A DNA stretch of 64,000 nucleotides from Longibacter salinarum (GTDB lineage Bacteria > Bacteroidota > Rhodothermia > Rhodothermales > Salinibacteraceae): contig NZ_PDEQ01000010.1 in the NCBI RefSeq assembly GCF_002554795.1, positions 62,001 through 126,000 of the forward strand, given 5' to 3'. The position numbers and the translations under genes are program-made. The notes under the pieces are model-generated. The model ran no database searches. It was given only the letters and a program-made list of their open reading frames with translations, and was not told the DNA's origin. This document shows, in pieces, positions 8,521-20,689 of this stretch (position 1 is the stretch's first letter; every line of letters starts with the position of its first letter).

Positions 8521-9966
8521 TCACCGTTCTCCTCGGATGCGCTCGTAGGTTTTCTCCAGGTCGACATACGGCTCGGGGTAGTCGGCGCCAATGATGCAGC
8601 CGTACTCTTTCTGTTCCTCGCGGCTCATCGTGTGCGGCTCGTGGATGTATTGATCCGGCACGTCGGATAGCTCGGGCAGCCAGTGGCGGACGTAGTCGCC
8701 GTCGGAGTCGTAGCGCTGCGCCTGTTTGACGATGTTGAAGTAGCGGGAGCGCGGGTCATTGCCGACGCGGGAGTTGTATGCCCAGTTGCCCCAGTTGCTG
8801 GCGACATCGTAGTCGACCAATCGTGACTCGAAGTACGCCGCGCCCATGCGCCAGTCGAGCTTCAGGCTCTGGGAAAGCATACTGGCGACGTTCTGCCGGC
8901 CGCGGTTCGACATGAAGCCCGTCGTATTGAGCTCACGCATGTTGGCGTCAATGAACGGGATGCCCGTTGTCGCCGTCGCCCACTTCTCGAACGACTCGTC
9001 GTGGTAGGTCCAGTCGATGTCGTTGTCGTTGAGTCCGCCGGGGTGGAACAGCTTCGGCCCGGCCTTCCAGGTGACGTACGTGAAGAAGTCGCGCCAGATG
9101 AGCTCGAAGACCATCCAGTAGGTCGACTTATTGCTGACGCGCCGGTCCTCGTAGCGCTGGACCTCCTCGTAGATCTGTCGCGGCGTAATGCAGCCGTGCG
9201 CGAGCCACGGGCTGAACTTCGACGAGTAGCCTTCGCCCAGCAGGCCGTTGCGCGTCGCCTTGTATTCCTTCAGGTGATCGTCGCGCCAGATGTATTGCTG
9301 AATGCGGTCGAGGCCGCGCGTCTCGCCGCCCTTCCAGGGGAGCACGCCCCGCTCGTCGGCCGTCGCGTTGCCCTCGACCCCGAGATCCTCATTTGTCGGT
9401 ATGGTGCCGGGATCCAGGTCCTCCGGCAGGGGGGCGAGCGTCTCCGGCGGATCGATTGTCGGGCGCACCTCCGACTGCTTCTGCAGCTTCTTCCGGAACG
9501 GCGTGAACACGTCCGGCACGTCGTCCGCGCTCTCGAACGGCGCATCGTCCAGGTGGTAGAGCGTCTTCCCCCAGAAGTAGGCCGGCTGTGCGTTGGTGTT
9601 GCGGAGGGCCTCCTCAACCGCGTTCTCGACCTCCTTTTCCTCCGTGCCCACCTCCTCGAACATGTACACGTCCGTCGCACTCGTCTCGCGGACCAGCTCG
9701 GGCAGCACGTCCTCCGGTTTCGCATGGCGCACCACGAGGTCCGCACCCAGACCCTTGAGTGACTCCCGCAGGTCGGCAACGCTCTCCCGGAGAAAACGAG
9801 CGCGGATCGCCCCCGTCTTCGGCAGATCGAACATCGTCGTCGCGAAGTGTCGCGGGTCGAAGCAGTAGACCGGGATCACCACATCGTGGTGCTCCGCTGC
9901 ATACGACAGCGCCTCATGATCGCGAATGCGAAGGTCGTTCCGGTGCCAGACGATGGCCGTGGACAT
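8521..9966 (-). CDS. Cryptochrome DASH / photolyase-family flavoprotein
   Basis: This 481-aa FAD-dependent blue-light protein belongs to the CRY-DASH group, which repairs cyclobutane pyrimidine dimers mainly in single-stranded DNA. The N-terminal photolyase alpha/beta domain starts TAIVWHRNDLRIRDHEAL. The FAD-binding domain contains GEGYSSKFSPWLAHGCI, the DASH-like FELIWRDFFTYVTWKAG, MRELNTTGFMSNRGRQN and the WGNWAYNSRVGNDPR segment. Length and motifs are complete. A DUF2256 gene lies upstream on the same strand, a known pairing with cryptochromes, but a 198-bp inverted-repeat element separates them. Confidence 0.92.
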   Translation of the reverse strand: MSTAIVWHRNDLRIRDHEALSYAAEHHDVVIPVYCFDPRHFATTMFDLPKTGAIRARFLRESVADLRESLKGLGADLVVRHAKPEDVLPELVRETSATDVYMFEEVGTEEKEVENAVEEALRNTNAQPAYFWGKTLYHLDDAPFESADDVPDVFTPFRKKLQKQSEVRPTIDPPETLAPLPEDLDPGTIPTNEDLGVEGNATADERGVLPWKGGETRGLDRIQQYIWRDDHLKEYKATRNGLLGEGYSSKFSPWLAHGCITPRQIYEEVQRYEDRRVSNKSTYWMVFELIWRDFFTYVTWKAGPKLFHPGGLNDNDIDWTYHDESFEKWATATTGIPFIDANMRELNTTGFMSNRGRQNVASMLSQSLKLDWRMGAAYFESRLVDYDVASNWGNWAYNSRVGNDPRSRYFNIVKQAQRYDSDGDYVRHWLPELSDVPDQYIHEPHTMSREEQKEYGCIIGADYPEPYVDLEKTYERIRGER

Positions 9967-10064
9967 AGCTTGTAAGTATGGACGTGTGGATGTTTGGAGG
10001 TGTGAATGTTCGGGGGGGCGGTCTCGTAGCGAAGAGAAAGACCTTCATACTTCCATACTTTCAG

Positions 10065-10262
10065 AACCTGTTTGGCGGATGGATCGCGGGAATATACGCA
10101 TGACCGTTCATTTCTATCGGAGGCCTGTTGGGATCCTTTCGCGATGACGCCGCAGACACCGGTGCGCGAGAACAGCTAATCCTCGTGCTACGAACGTCGG
10201 GAGGACCGACCACCGGGAGGTCCGTACCTTTAGATCGCCGAAGGCTGTCCGCCAAACAGGTT
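10065..10262. repeat. 198-bp inverted-repeat element, copy B
   Basis: The ends AACCTGTTTGGCGGATGGATC and CTGTCCGCCAAACAGGTT are inverted repeats. The core shares TTTCGCGATGACG, GGACCGACC and GGGAGGTCCGTACC with copies C and D. It fills the gap between CRY-DASH and DUF2256, ending one base before the DUF2256 stop codon. It is non-coding. Confidence 0.85.
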
Positions 10263-10263
10263 A

Positions 10264-10437
10264 TCAGCCTTTCACTTCTTTTCGCCAGGGGACGTGGTCG
10301 CGGTTCTTGTTGCGGCGGCAGCGCTGGGAGCAGTACTTGACGTTTTCCCAGTCGTCTTCCCATTTCTTTCGCCACTTGAACTCGCGGTTACAGACCGGGC
10401 AGGTCTTTGTCGGGAGATTGCCTTTCTGGTGACTCAT
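10264..10437 (-). CDS. DUF2256 family protein
   Basis: This 57-aa protein carries two CxxC-type zinc pairs, [18 protein letters not shown] and CSQRCRRNK, typical of DUF2256. The family is often adjacent or fused to cryptochrome/photolyase genes, and here it is upstream of CRY-DASH on the same strand. Its biochemical role is unknown. The ATG at 10437 ([13 protein letters not shown]) is the usual start; an in-frame ATG 13 codons upstream is unlikely. Its stop codon abuts the inverted-repeat element. Confidence 0.85.
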   Translation of the reverse strand: MSHQKGNLPTKTCPVCNREFKWRKKWEDDWENVKYCSQRCRRNKNRDHVPWRKEVKG

Positions 10438-10694
10438 CGTGTGCAAGTCGGTCCTTGACGTGGGCAGAGAGCGCAACGACAGTGGGGGTCAGAGGTGCCT
10501 GTCCGCGCGAGGATCTTACCGGCTCGTCAAGACCTACCTGCTGGTGCAGCTTTCCGCGGGTGGTGCCCCCGTTCATTGATTTCTCACGGCGTCGGCGTGG
10601 CCGGTGCGGATGCGTGCCGGAACAGGGGAAAAGAGGCAGCGTTTGCACAGCCGACTTATGACGACGCTCCGCCCACCGCGGAGACGATCCAGAT

Positions 10695-10767
10695 GGGGCT
10701 ATAGCTCAGTTGGTAGAGCGCTGCAATCGCACTGCAGAGGTCAGGAGTTCGAATCTCCTTAGCTCCA
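10695..10767 (+). tRNA. tRNA-Ala (anticodon CGC)
   Basis: A full cloverleaf can be folded. The acceptor is GGGGCTA / TAGCTCC with one G-U pair, the D-arm GCTCAGTTGGTAGAGC, the anticodon stem CTGCA / TGCAG with loop ATCGCAC (anticodon CGC), and the T-arm AGGAG-TTCGAAT-CTCCT. The discriminator is A, as expected for Ala, and CCA is not encoded. A terminator follows immediately, so the tRNA is a single-gene transcript. Confidence 0.95.
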
Positions 10768-10771
10768 CACA

Positions 10772-10817
10772 CGAAACCCCCGCCCGAACGTCTGTTCGAG
10801 TGGGGGTTTCTGTTTTC
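10772..10817 (+). terminator. Rho-independent terminator after tRNA-Ala
   Basis: The stem GAAACCCCC / GGGGGTTTC (10,773-10,810), with an inner CGAAC / GTTCG pairing, is followed by TGTTTTC. Confidence 0.85.
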
Positions 10818-10866
10818 GTCTCGGTTCTTGCAGCGTTGGACTGCGGGCCTCCTCGGGAATGTGACC

Positions 10867-12582
10867 TCAGGATCGTTCTTCGTCGGAGGGGGAGGCTGTC
10901 GCGCTGTTGGAGAAGAGATCCTCCGGTCGGAGAGTGGGCTGAGGAGAGGAGGAGGCTTTGGCGCTTACGTTCTGATTGTTCGTTTTCGACGTGTCTACCT
11001 GCTCAGGGTCGTCCTGACGATCGTCGACGCGAATGCAGATGGCCAGTGCGATCGCTGCGACGCCGCCGAGGAGAGATCCGACGTCGACGCCCACGACGGC
11101 CCACTGCCCGGCGGCCCATGCGTCCCAGATCCACGCCCCCGTCGTCCATCCGTTGGCGATGGGGACGAGGAGCCACAGTCCTCCGCCCACCTGGAGGAGG
11201 CGGCGGTGAGAACGTGCCACGATGGGCTGCAGAAGGGCATAGACCACGAACAAAACCCATGTGCCGAAGAAGACCGCATTCACCCACCACCCGGGCTGGC
11301 TCACAGAGGCGGGAAGCCAGCGGTCGGTGAGAAACAGTAGGGCCAGTGCCGGCAGCATTCCGGTTGCGACGCCGGCGGTCAGGCGGGCGAGCATGCGGTG
11401 GATCCAACGGTTCTTTGCGCGGCGCACCTCCAGCCACGTCAGGTTGCCCGTCAATATCACGCTGCAGGAGGCGATGCCGAGGAGGAAGAAGAGAAGCTTG
11501 AGCGCCTGTCCCCCAAACTCGGCGAAGTGGAGCATCTCCATGCTCTGGACGGCGTCGTTGAGCGCACCGGCTTCGCTCGGAGCTTCCCGAAGAAGCACCT
11601 CCCCGGTGCGGGCGTGGAAGACAACCGATCCGGTTCCGCCGAAGACTGTCCCATCGGTACGGCCGAGCACCTCGACGCGCCCGTCCGGTTCGTCGACGCT
11701 ATGCAGGATCATCGTCTGGGGAGTGAAGTCGTCCCATGCACTTGCAGCGCGCGTGGCAAGCTCGTCCAGTCGTTGCGGCGAGTGCTGCGCCGTCGCGACC
11801 GAGTCGACCGTGACCGTCGGGGCGTAGTATCCGGCTTCCCGGTAGAACTCGCCCACGTTGCCCCCAAAGAGAAGCGAGGCGTACGGAAGGGCGATCAGTC
11901 CCACGAGTCCAAAGTAGGCCCCCGTGAAGACGTACATCGTCTGAAAGGGCAGTCCGATGGTCCCGAGGACTTTGTGCGCGTCGGCCCAGGCAACGCGCAA
12001 CTTCTTCGTGGGGCGGAACTGCAGAAAGTCCTTCACGAGCCGATCGATATGAACGGCGGTGCCCGTGGTGACGGCAAGCAGACCCAGTAGCGCGACGAAT
12101 CCGCTAAGATACAGGCCCCACGTGCCGAGCTGAAAGAAGAAGTGGAGGTAGTATAGGAGTCGTGTCACCGCTCCTTCGTCCGGATTGGATACCCAGGCTC
12201 CGGTAGTCGGGTTGACCCACACGTCGTGCGAAGCACCCACGGTCCCGCCGGTCAGATACATGTAGAGGTTTGCATGCTCCGCGCCCGGCAGCGTCATGTA
12301 TACGTAGGACGGATCCCCATCGCCGCGGCTGAGCGAGTCAAGAACCGGCTGCGTCAGGGTCGTGAGCGATTGCGACTCGCCAGGCGTATGTCGAAGGGAC
12401 GGTTCCTCCCATTGACGGATCTCCCCGCGGTACAGAAGCAGGGCGCCGGTCGCAAAAATGACAAACAGGGCCAGGCCAATGACGATGCCCGCGGCGGAGT
12501 GGGCATCCCACAACAGTTTATATGCCCGAGATGGAAGCTTCGGCATTGAGAAACGTCGGGAGCGTAAGGGTGAGGACGACAA
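10867..12582 (-). CDS. PepSY-associated transmembrane protein, iron-uptake operon
   Basis: This 571-aa inner-membrane protein of the PepSY_TM family has a first helix WDAHSAAGIVIGLALFVIFATGALLLY (about residues 26-52), two periplasmic PepSY-like regions and several further helices towards the C-terminus (TAGVATGMLPALALLFLTD and others). Such proteins accompany TonB-dependent siderophore receptors and are thought to reduce ferric siderophores or handle the ligand. It is the last gene of the four-gene operon that starts with the TonB receptor, 10 bases after the preceding gene. The start could also be the internal ATG at 12,546 (MPKLPSRAYKLLW). Confidence 0.85.
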   Translation of the reverse strand: MSSSPLRSRRFSMPKLPSRAYKLLWDAHSAAGIVIGLALFVIFATGALLLYRGEIRQWEEPSLRHTPGESQSLTTLTQPVLDSLSRGDGDPSYVYMTLPGAEHANLYMYLTGGTVGASHDVWVNPTTGAWVSNPDEGAVTRLLYYLHFFFQLGTWGLYLSGFVALLGLLAVTTGTAVHIDRLVKDFLQFRPTKKLRVAWADAHKVLGTIGLPFQTMYVFTGAYFGLVGLIALPYASLLFGGNVGEFYREAGYYAPTVTVDSVATAQHSPQRLDELATRAASAWDDFTPQTMILHSVDEPDGRVEVLGRTDGTVFGGTGSVVFHARTGEVLLREAPSEAGALNDAVQSMEMLHFAEFGGQALKLLFFLLGIASCSVILTGNLTWLEVRRAKNRWIHRMLARLTAGVATGMLPALALLFLTDRWLPASVSQPGWWVNAVFFGTWVLFVVYALLQPIVARSHRRLLQVGGGLWLLVPIANGWTTGAWIWDAWAAGQWAVVGVDVGSLLGGVAAIALAICIRVDDRQDDPEQVDTSKTNNQNVSAKASSSPQPTLRPEDLFSNSATASPSDEERS

Positions 12583-12592
12583 GAGATACGGC

Positions 12593-12874
12593 CTACAGAA
12601 AATGGATGCTGAGAAACGCCCAAGCGCTCAGAAGGAGAGTCGCTCCAGCGAGAACCACCCAGGCCCGCACGGACGTCCGAGCGAGAACGGCATAGCAGCC
12701 TGCGCCCACCCACAGAGGAAATCCGGCCATGATGCCGATCGCCATCCCGGTGCTATGGGCAACCGGCAGTGCGGTGACACACAGATAGGAGAAGGCCACA
12801 AAGAGGGCCGAGCTTGCGAGAAGAGAAGCACTTCCCCGCCCGAAGGCTTCTGCAGTGGTCCAGTCATACTTCAT
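12593..12874 (-). CDS. Small membrane protein, DUF3649-like
   Basis: This 93-aa, three-helix membrane protein (LLASSALFVAFSYLCVTAL, GIMAGFPLWVGAGCYAVL, WVVLAGATLLLSAWAFL) matches in size, topology and position the DUF3649 proteins that sit between DUF3325 and PepSY genes in siderophore operons. The family name rests mainly on context. It lies 61 bases after the DUF3325-like gene and 10 bases before the PepSY gene. Confidence 0.7.
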   Translation of the reverse strand: MKYDWTTAEAFGRGSASLLASSALFVAFSYLCVTALPVAHSTGMAIGIMAGFPLWVGAGCYAVLARTSVRAWVVLAGATLLLSAWAFLSIHFL

Positions 12875-12935
12875 TGGAATAGGGGCCTTGCGTGCGACAT
12901 GCAGGCGATAGAAACAAAAAGAAAAGGCAACTGCA

Positions 12936-13283
12936 TCAGAGCCACGTGCCGATCACAGCGATCACGAGGGCGAGTGCTGAACTGACCTTCACAAAGCTGC
13001 TCGCAAGAGGGGCAGCAATCACCAGCAGCGACAGCGACATCATCACCGCAGAAAGCCACACCAGAAGCCCGGCACCGACGGGATAGATCACCGCGAACCC
13101 GAGTCCGCTCAGGCCAAGCAGAGCCAGACCGCCTCGATGCATCCAGCGTGGCGACCGTACGCCGCGACGTTCCCCCTGCCCCGGGGTCGCTGGGGCAAAA
13201 ACGATGGAGGAGGACGTCGACGGCGAAGCCGCATAGCACAGAGCGGCCGCGATGTATGTGAGACCGAGGAAAGCGGCGGTCAT
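12936..13283 (-). CDS. Small membrane protein, DUF3325-like
   Basis: This 115-aa protein has an N-terminal helix starting MTAAFLGLTYIAAALCYAAS and two or three further helices (GLALLGLSGLGFAVIYPV, LVWLSAVMMSLSLLVIAAPL). Size, topology and position directly downstream of a TonB siderophore receptor fit DUF3325. Its function is unknown; the operon points to iron uptake. The ATG at 13,283 starts right at the hydrophobic segment; a longer in-frame ORF from 13,388 would overlap the receptor gene. Confidence 0.7.
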   Translation of the reverse strand: MTAAFLGLTYIAAALCYAASPSTSSSIVFAPATPGQGERRGVRSPRWMHRGGLALLGLSGLGFAVIYPVGAGLLVWLSAVMMSLSLLVIAAPLASSFVKVSSALALVIAVIGTWL

Positions 13284-13341
13284 GCTAGAGAGTTCGGGTG
13301 AGAACCGACGGTGCGAGAAAAAGGTGGGTATGGTAGCCGGG

Positions 13342-15696
13342 CTACCAGCGGTAGCGAAGGCGAGCCGTGATCGTGCGCGCTGCGCCATAGGTAGCGTAGT
13401 CCTGCGCTCCGCTCACGAAGGTTGAGGCGACGTACTCGTTGTCGAACACGTTATCCGCATTGACCTGAAAGCGAACCCCGTTCCAGTCGTAGTGAACGGT
13501 CGCGTCCACCAGTGTGACGGACGGTGCCTCCAGGGTGTTGGGAACGTCTCCGAAGCTCGGTCCAAGATACCGAACGCCGCCACCGACGCCAAGCCCCTGC
13601 AGTGGTCCTTCCTGAAGCGTGTAATCTGCCCAGAAGGAGCCCATCTGCTCGCGGACTTGCACAGGCCGCTCGCCTTCTTCTGCCGCCACGACACTTTCGG
13701 TGATCTCAACAGCCTGTCGCGTGTAGCTGAGCGTGAGGTCGAGACCGACGCCAAGGCTGGCGACGCCTTCCACCTCGATACCCTGAGAGTTCGCTTCACC
13801 CGTCTGTACCTGCTGAAACGATTGCGGGTCGACCTGGAGGAAGTTCTGACGGGTGAGGTCGAAGAGCGCAACGGTCAGGAAGCTGTTTCGTCCGGGCGGC
13901 TGGTACTTGGCGCCGACCTCCCACTGTTCGCCGAGGGCGGGATCGAACGGCTCTCCGTTCGCATCGGTGCCAAGCTGGGGAAGGAAGGACTGTGAGTAGC
14001 TGGCGTACGGGTTCAGGCCGATCTGCGACGTGTACACGAGTCCGGCCCGACCGCTAAACTTGCGGTCGCTTTGCTCCATCTCACTATCGGACAGGTTCAT
14101 GACCGTCTCCGTCCGTGCCCAGTCCATTCGCCCATTGAGCGTAAAGATCAGGCGGTCGTAGAGCGTCGCCTGCTCCTGGAGATAGACGCCGATCTGGCGC
14201 TGCGTGATGTCGTTGTCAGCGAACGGTGCAGGATCCGCGATGGCTTGACCGTACGTCGGGTCGAAGACGTCGATGGACGGCGCGCTCCCGAAATTCTGCT
14301 TCGAGCCGACCGTGATGCGCTGAATGTCTGCGCCGAGGAGGAACGTGTGATCCGCCGGCCCGGTCGTCAGGTTCGCCTGCAGCTGGTTATCGATGGCGAG
14401 GCCGTCGAGGTCGCCGAAGCTTTCAAAGAGTGACCGGCTGAGTGTCCGTTCGTCGTTGGCGAGCCCGGCCGCGCTGCCGAAGACGGTCACATCATCGACG
14501 TCCACGGAATAGTAGCGAAGCTTCTGGTCGACGCGCCACGTGTCGTTGAATGTGTGCTGGAACAGGTAGCCGGCCGACCACTGCTCCCGGTCGTACTGGT
14601 CGACGCCCGGCTCACCGAGATACCGGTTGACGGGGATCGTGCCGTTCGGGTTCGACTCCAGCGTGCCCGAGACCGGGAGTCGCTGCGAGGGCCGCGTCTC
14701 ATCGTTCTGGTACCGCCCGAGGAGGGTCAGCTTGGTTGCGTCCGTCGGCTGCCAGCTAAATGCGGGAGCGACGAAGATGCGATCGTTGGGAATGTTGTCA
14801 ACCTGCGTATCCGCTTCTCGAACCAGACCCGTCAGCCGGTAGGAAAACGTCCCGTCTGTACCGATCGGGCCGCTCAGGTCGAGTTGTCCCTGCCAGCGGT
14901 TATACGTGCCGGGTTCAACGACAACCTCTCCAAACGGCTGCTGGGTCGGGCGCTTTGAGATGAAGTTGACCAGCCCGCCCAGGCTGCCTGCTCCGTACAG
15001 AACCGAGGCCGGGCCTCGCGGGACCTCCACGCGCTCAGCGCCATAGGGCTCCGGGCTGTAGCCGACGGCAAACGACGGATTCCGCAACTGAAGTCCATTG
15101 CGGTAGAGTCCTGATGTCGTAGCGTCGAACCCGCGAAAGCGGAGGAAGAACGTGCGCGGTTCAAACCCGAACGTCTCGCCCTGCGTGCCCGGTGTGTACC
15201 GGAGCGCCTCGGATAGCCGGTCGAGACCCCGAGCAGCGAGCTGGTCGCGCGTGATCACCGAAACGGACTGTGGCGTTTCCGAGAGAGGCGCGCCAATCTT
15301 GGTTACGCTGGACACGTCGCTGGCAACGTAGCCGCCGCGCCGCCCCGTCACGCGGATCTCGCTCAATTCGACAGACTCTTTGGACAGTTGAATCTGCAGC
15401 GTCGTCGTCTCGCTCGTCTCGACACGAAGGGAACGCTCCGTCGTGGAATATCCGACGAGACTTGCGCGGACCGTGTACGTCCCAACGGGGACGTCCGTGA
15501 TCGTAAACTGCCCGTCATTGCCGGTTGCGGCACCGAGCGGCGTATCGACGATCCCGACGTTCACGGCCGGGAGGGGCTCGCCTGTTTCCTCTTCGACGAC
15601 GGTTCCAGTGATTGTCCCTTGCTGGGCATATGCCGTACTACTTCCAGCCAGCAATAAGACGACGAAGACAATTAGAGTGGAGAAACGAGAAGGCAC
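13342..15696 (-). CDS. TonB-dependent siderophore receptor
   Basis: This 784-aa outer-membrane receptor imports a ferric siderophore using TonB energy. A signal peptide (residues 1-24, ending AYAQQ) is followed by a carboxypeptidase-like regulatory domain (GTITGTVVEEETGEPLPAVNVG) and a TonB-box-like SEIRVTGRR. The plug domain holds SETPQSVSVITRDQLAARGL and GFDATTSGLYRNG. The 22-strand barrel ends with the aromatic signature TITARLRYRW. The SETPQSVSVI motif marks the TonB-siderophore subfamily. It is the first gene of the iron operon; a palindrome 17-32 bases upstream may be the metal-regulator site. Confidence 0.92.
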   Translation of the reverse strand: MPSRFSTLIVFVVLLLAGSSTAYAQQGTITGTVVEEETGEPLPAVNVGIVDTPLGAATGNDGQFTITDVPVGTYTVRASLVGYSTTERSLRVETSETTTLQIQLSKESVELSEIRVTGRRGGYVASDVSSVTKIGAPLSETPQSVSVITRDQLAARGLDRLSEALRYTPGTQGETFGFEPRTFFLRFRGFDATTSGLYRNGLQLRNPSFAVGYSPEPYGAERVEVPRGPASVLYGAGSLGGLVNFISKRPTQQPFGEVVVEPGTYNRWQGQLDLSGPIGTDGTFSYRLTGLVREADTQVDNIPNDRIFVAPAFSWQPTDATKLTLLGRYQNDETRPSQRLPVSGTLESNPNGTIPVNRYLGEPGVDQYDREQWSAGYLFQHTFNDTWRVDQKLRYYSVDVDDVTVFGSAAGLANDERTLSRSLFESFGDLDGLAIDNQLQANLTTGPADHTFLLGADIQRITVGSKQNFGSAPSIDVFDPTYGQAIADPAPFADNDITQRQIGVYLQEQATLYDRLIFTLNGRMDWARTETVMNLSDSEMEQSDRKFSGRAGLVYTSQIGLNPYASYSQSFLPQLGTDANGEPFDPALGEQWEVGAKYQPPGRNSFLTVALFDLTRQNFLQVDPQSFQQVQTGEANSQGIEVEGVASLGVGLDLTLSYTRQAVEITESVVAAEEGERPVQVREQMGSFWADYTLQEGPLQGLGVGGGVRYLGPSFGDVPNTLEAPSVTLVDATVHYDWNGVRFQVNADNVFDNEYVASTFVSGAQDYATYGAARTITARLRYRW

Positions 15697-15711
15697 GGTA
15701 AGCTATCGTTA

Positions 15712-15728
15712 TTTAGACTAGTTCTAAT
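15712..15728. promoter_or_regulatory. Candidate iron-regulator operator (Fur or DtxR type)
   Basis: TTAGA-CTAGT-TCTAA (15,713-15,727) is a near-perfect palindrome just upstream of the TonB receptor start, in an AT-rich patch. Arms of the TTAG / CTAA kind resemble DtxR/IdeR boxes. No second copy was found, so the assignment is positional. Confidence 0.4.
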
Positions 15729-16283
15729 CTGTGGTCTCTTACGATACTGTATGCGGCCCCGGTTTTCAATTTTGTCACTTCGATAACTGTATTAAGACAG
15801 ATACCGATCGGTGCGACGGTGCCCATCACCGCCCTCGGCATCAACGAGGCGAGCGGCTGTATGTGACATGAGCGTTCAGGTCAGCACCAACAGGTCCCAG
15901 AAGAAGCATCGGATCAACATTTTCGCTTACCTTAGTTCTCAGTAATAAGGGCCGGCGGATGCCTGTCCCGGTCATGCAGCGAGTGATTTCCCAGTTGTCA
16001 TCAGCCGGAGGTGTTCAGCTGAATACGGCCGGTATGACCTCGACGTCTCGACCGCGTGCTCCAGCGTATAGGTATGACATCCTCCGAATACGATACCACT
16101 AGACTCTACCTCGGTGGGAACTGTAGACTTGATGCGATCGCCGGGCTGCCGTGTTCGACATATCATTTGTATGTTTACCCTCCGGTCGATTCCGCCGCGA
16201 CGTACGTTCGAGTCTCTATCCTTTCAGGATTCGGTCTCGTGGTCACGGCTCGCTCAGGCACGCAGTTTCCCCATTTCGTCTCC
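15729..16283. other. Divergent spacer, nothing further recognised
   Basis: This spacer lies between the iron operon and the potassium channel. Apart from the candidate operator at its left end I see no gene, RNA or strong hairpin. An in-frame extension of the channel ORF into it (from 16,056) is not protein-like. Confidence 0.4.
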
Positions 16284-17984
16284 ATGAAGACCCTCAGCAC
16301 GCAGCTCTCCTATTTTCTGCAGAATAAGGAGATCAGGCAGAATCTCCCCATTCTGCTGAAATACGTCGGCTTTCTCGTGGTTGTGATCGTCGTATTTACG
16401 GTCCTCTTCCACTTCATCATGCTCTACGCCGAGGGGGAGGAGCACTCGTGGATCACGGGCCTGTACTGGACGCTCACCGTGATGAGCACGCTCGGGTTCG
16501 GAGACATCACGTTCCAGAGCGACATCGGTCGGCTTTTCAGCGTGATCGTCCTCATCACGGGTATCGTGATGCTGCTCATCGTGCTGCCGTTTGCGTTCAT
16601 ACGGTTCTTCTATGCACCCTGGCTCGAAGCACAGGTCCGGTCGCGTGCACCGCGCGAGCTGCCTCCGGGTACGGAAGGTCATGTGTTGCTGGTGGCCCGC
16701 GATGCCATTGCGCCCGGTCTGATCAAGCGATTGGAGCGAAGCAATATCGATTACGCGTTGGTCGAGCCGGATCCGTCGGTCGCCTCCGCCTGGTTCACCG
16801 AAGGTCTGTCGGTGGTCGTGGGGGAGATCGATGACCAGGAGACGTATCGCCGCCTGCGGGCCGACCAGGCGCGACTCGTGGTGGCGAACCGCGACGACAT
16901 CGTGAATACAAACGTCACGTTGACCGTGCGTGAGGCAGCTCCTCATGTGCCCATTGCCGCCGTGGCTGACAACGAGGATGCGATCGATATACTGGAGCTC
17001 AGTGGCGCCACCCATGTATTGCCGCTCAAGCGCTGGTTGGGCGAGCAACTGGCCAACCGAATCAACACGCAACACGCGGGTCTGCATGTTATCGGTGAGT
17101 ACGAGGACCTCAAGATCGCAGAGCTTCCGGTGCACCGGACGCCGCTTGCCGGAAAGACCATTCGCGAGACGCAACTGCGCGAAAAGACGGGCGTCAGCAT
17201 TATCGGGGTCTGGAAGCGAGGACGGATGGAGGCTGCTCGTCCCGACACGTTGCTCACCGACCAGTGCGTGCCGGTCGTGATGGGCAGCGCCGAGCGACTT
17301 GAAGACCTCGACATGATGCTGTTGATCTACGACGTGAATCCGAACCCGGTGCTGCTCATCGGAGGTGGCATGGTGGGATCGGCCGCCGCCCGGGCGCTGA
17401 CGGATAAAGACGTTCCCGTCCATCTCGTCGAGCGCGATCGCCGTCGCTGCCGTATGCTGCGTGGCACATGCACGAAGGTGTTTCACGGCGACGCCTCGGA
17501 CTACCACCTGCTCCACGAGGCCGGCATCGACAGGGCGCCCTCGGTGCTGCTCACCACCAACGACGATGCCGTCAATGTGTACCTGACGTCCTACTGCCGA
17601 CGGCTGAATCCAGAGTTGCGGATCGTGAGCCGGATCACGCACGAACGGAATCTGGACGCCATCCACCGTGCGGGAGCAGACTTCGTGCTGAGCTATTCGA
17701 CCTTGGGCGTCGATGCAGTGATTTCGATCGTGAATGGGCGCGAGCTCGTCGTGCTGGGGGAGGGCGTCGACCTTTTCTCTCGCGAACTGCCCCGAACCCT
17801 GCACGGCACGACGCTGGGAGAGAGCGGTATCGGTGCGAAAACCGCACTCAACGTGGTGGCCGTCAAGCACAACGGACAGGTCATGACCGATCTATCGCCG
17901 GACCTGCATTTGAAGGAAGGCGATACCCTCGTGATGGTCGGGTCCGACGAGCAGATGGACGCGTTCGTTGATAGGTACGAATAG
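16284..17984 (+). CDS. Potassium channel with two RCK (TrkA) modules
   Basis: This 566-aa protein has a two-helix pore domain: TM1 at about residues 26-47, a pore loop with selectivity filter STLGFGD (68-74), and TM2 at 83-108. It is followed by two RCK/TrkA units, each with a Rossmann NAD-binding start (HVLLVARDAI and PVLLIGGGMVGSAAARAL). A TrkA-C domain ends the protein (LKEGDTLVMVGSDEQMD). Channels of this MthK/GsuK kind are gated by ligands bound to a ring of RCK domains. The filter reads GFG rather than the common GYG. The ATG at 16,284 is the natural start. Confidence 0.88.
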   Translation: MKTLSTQLSYFLQNKEIRQNLPILLKYVGFLVVVIVVFTVLFHFIMLYAEGEEHSWITGLYWTLTVMSTLGFGDITFQSDIGRLFSVIVLITGIVMLLIVLPFAFIRFFYAPWLEAQVRSRAPRELPPGTEGHVLLVARDAIAPGLIKRLERSNIDYALVEPDPSVASAWFTEGLSVVVGEIDDQETYRRLRADQARLVVANRDDIVNTNVTLTVREAAPHVPIAAVADNEDAIDILELSGATHVLPLKRWLGEQLANRINTQHAGLHVIGEYEDLKIAELPVHRTPLAGKTIRETQLREKTGVSIIGVWKRGRMEAARPDTLLTDQCVPVVMGSAERLEDLDMMLLIYDVNPNPVLLIGGGMVGSAAARALTDKDVPVHLVERDRRRCRMLRGTCTKVFHGDASDYHLLHEAGIDRAPSVLLTTNDDAVNVYLTSYCRRLNPELRIVSRITHERNLDAIHRAGADFVLSYSTLGVDAVISIVNGRELVVLGEGVDLFSRELPRTLHGTTLGESGIGAKTALNVVAVKHNGQVMTDLSPDLHLKEGDTLVMVGSDEQMDAFVDRYE

Positions 17985-20665
<2,681 letters not shown>

Positions 20666-20689
20666 ATCCACGGCGAGACATTCGACGGA

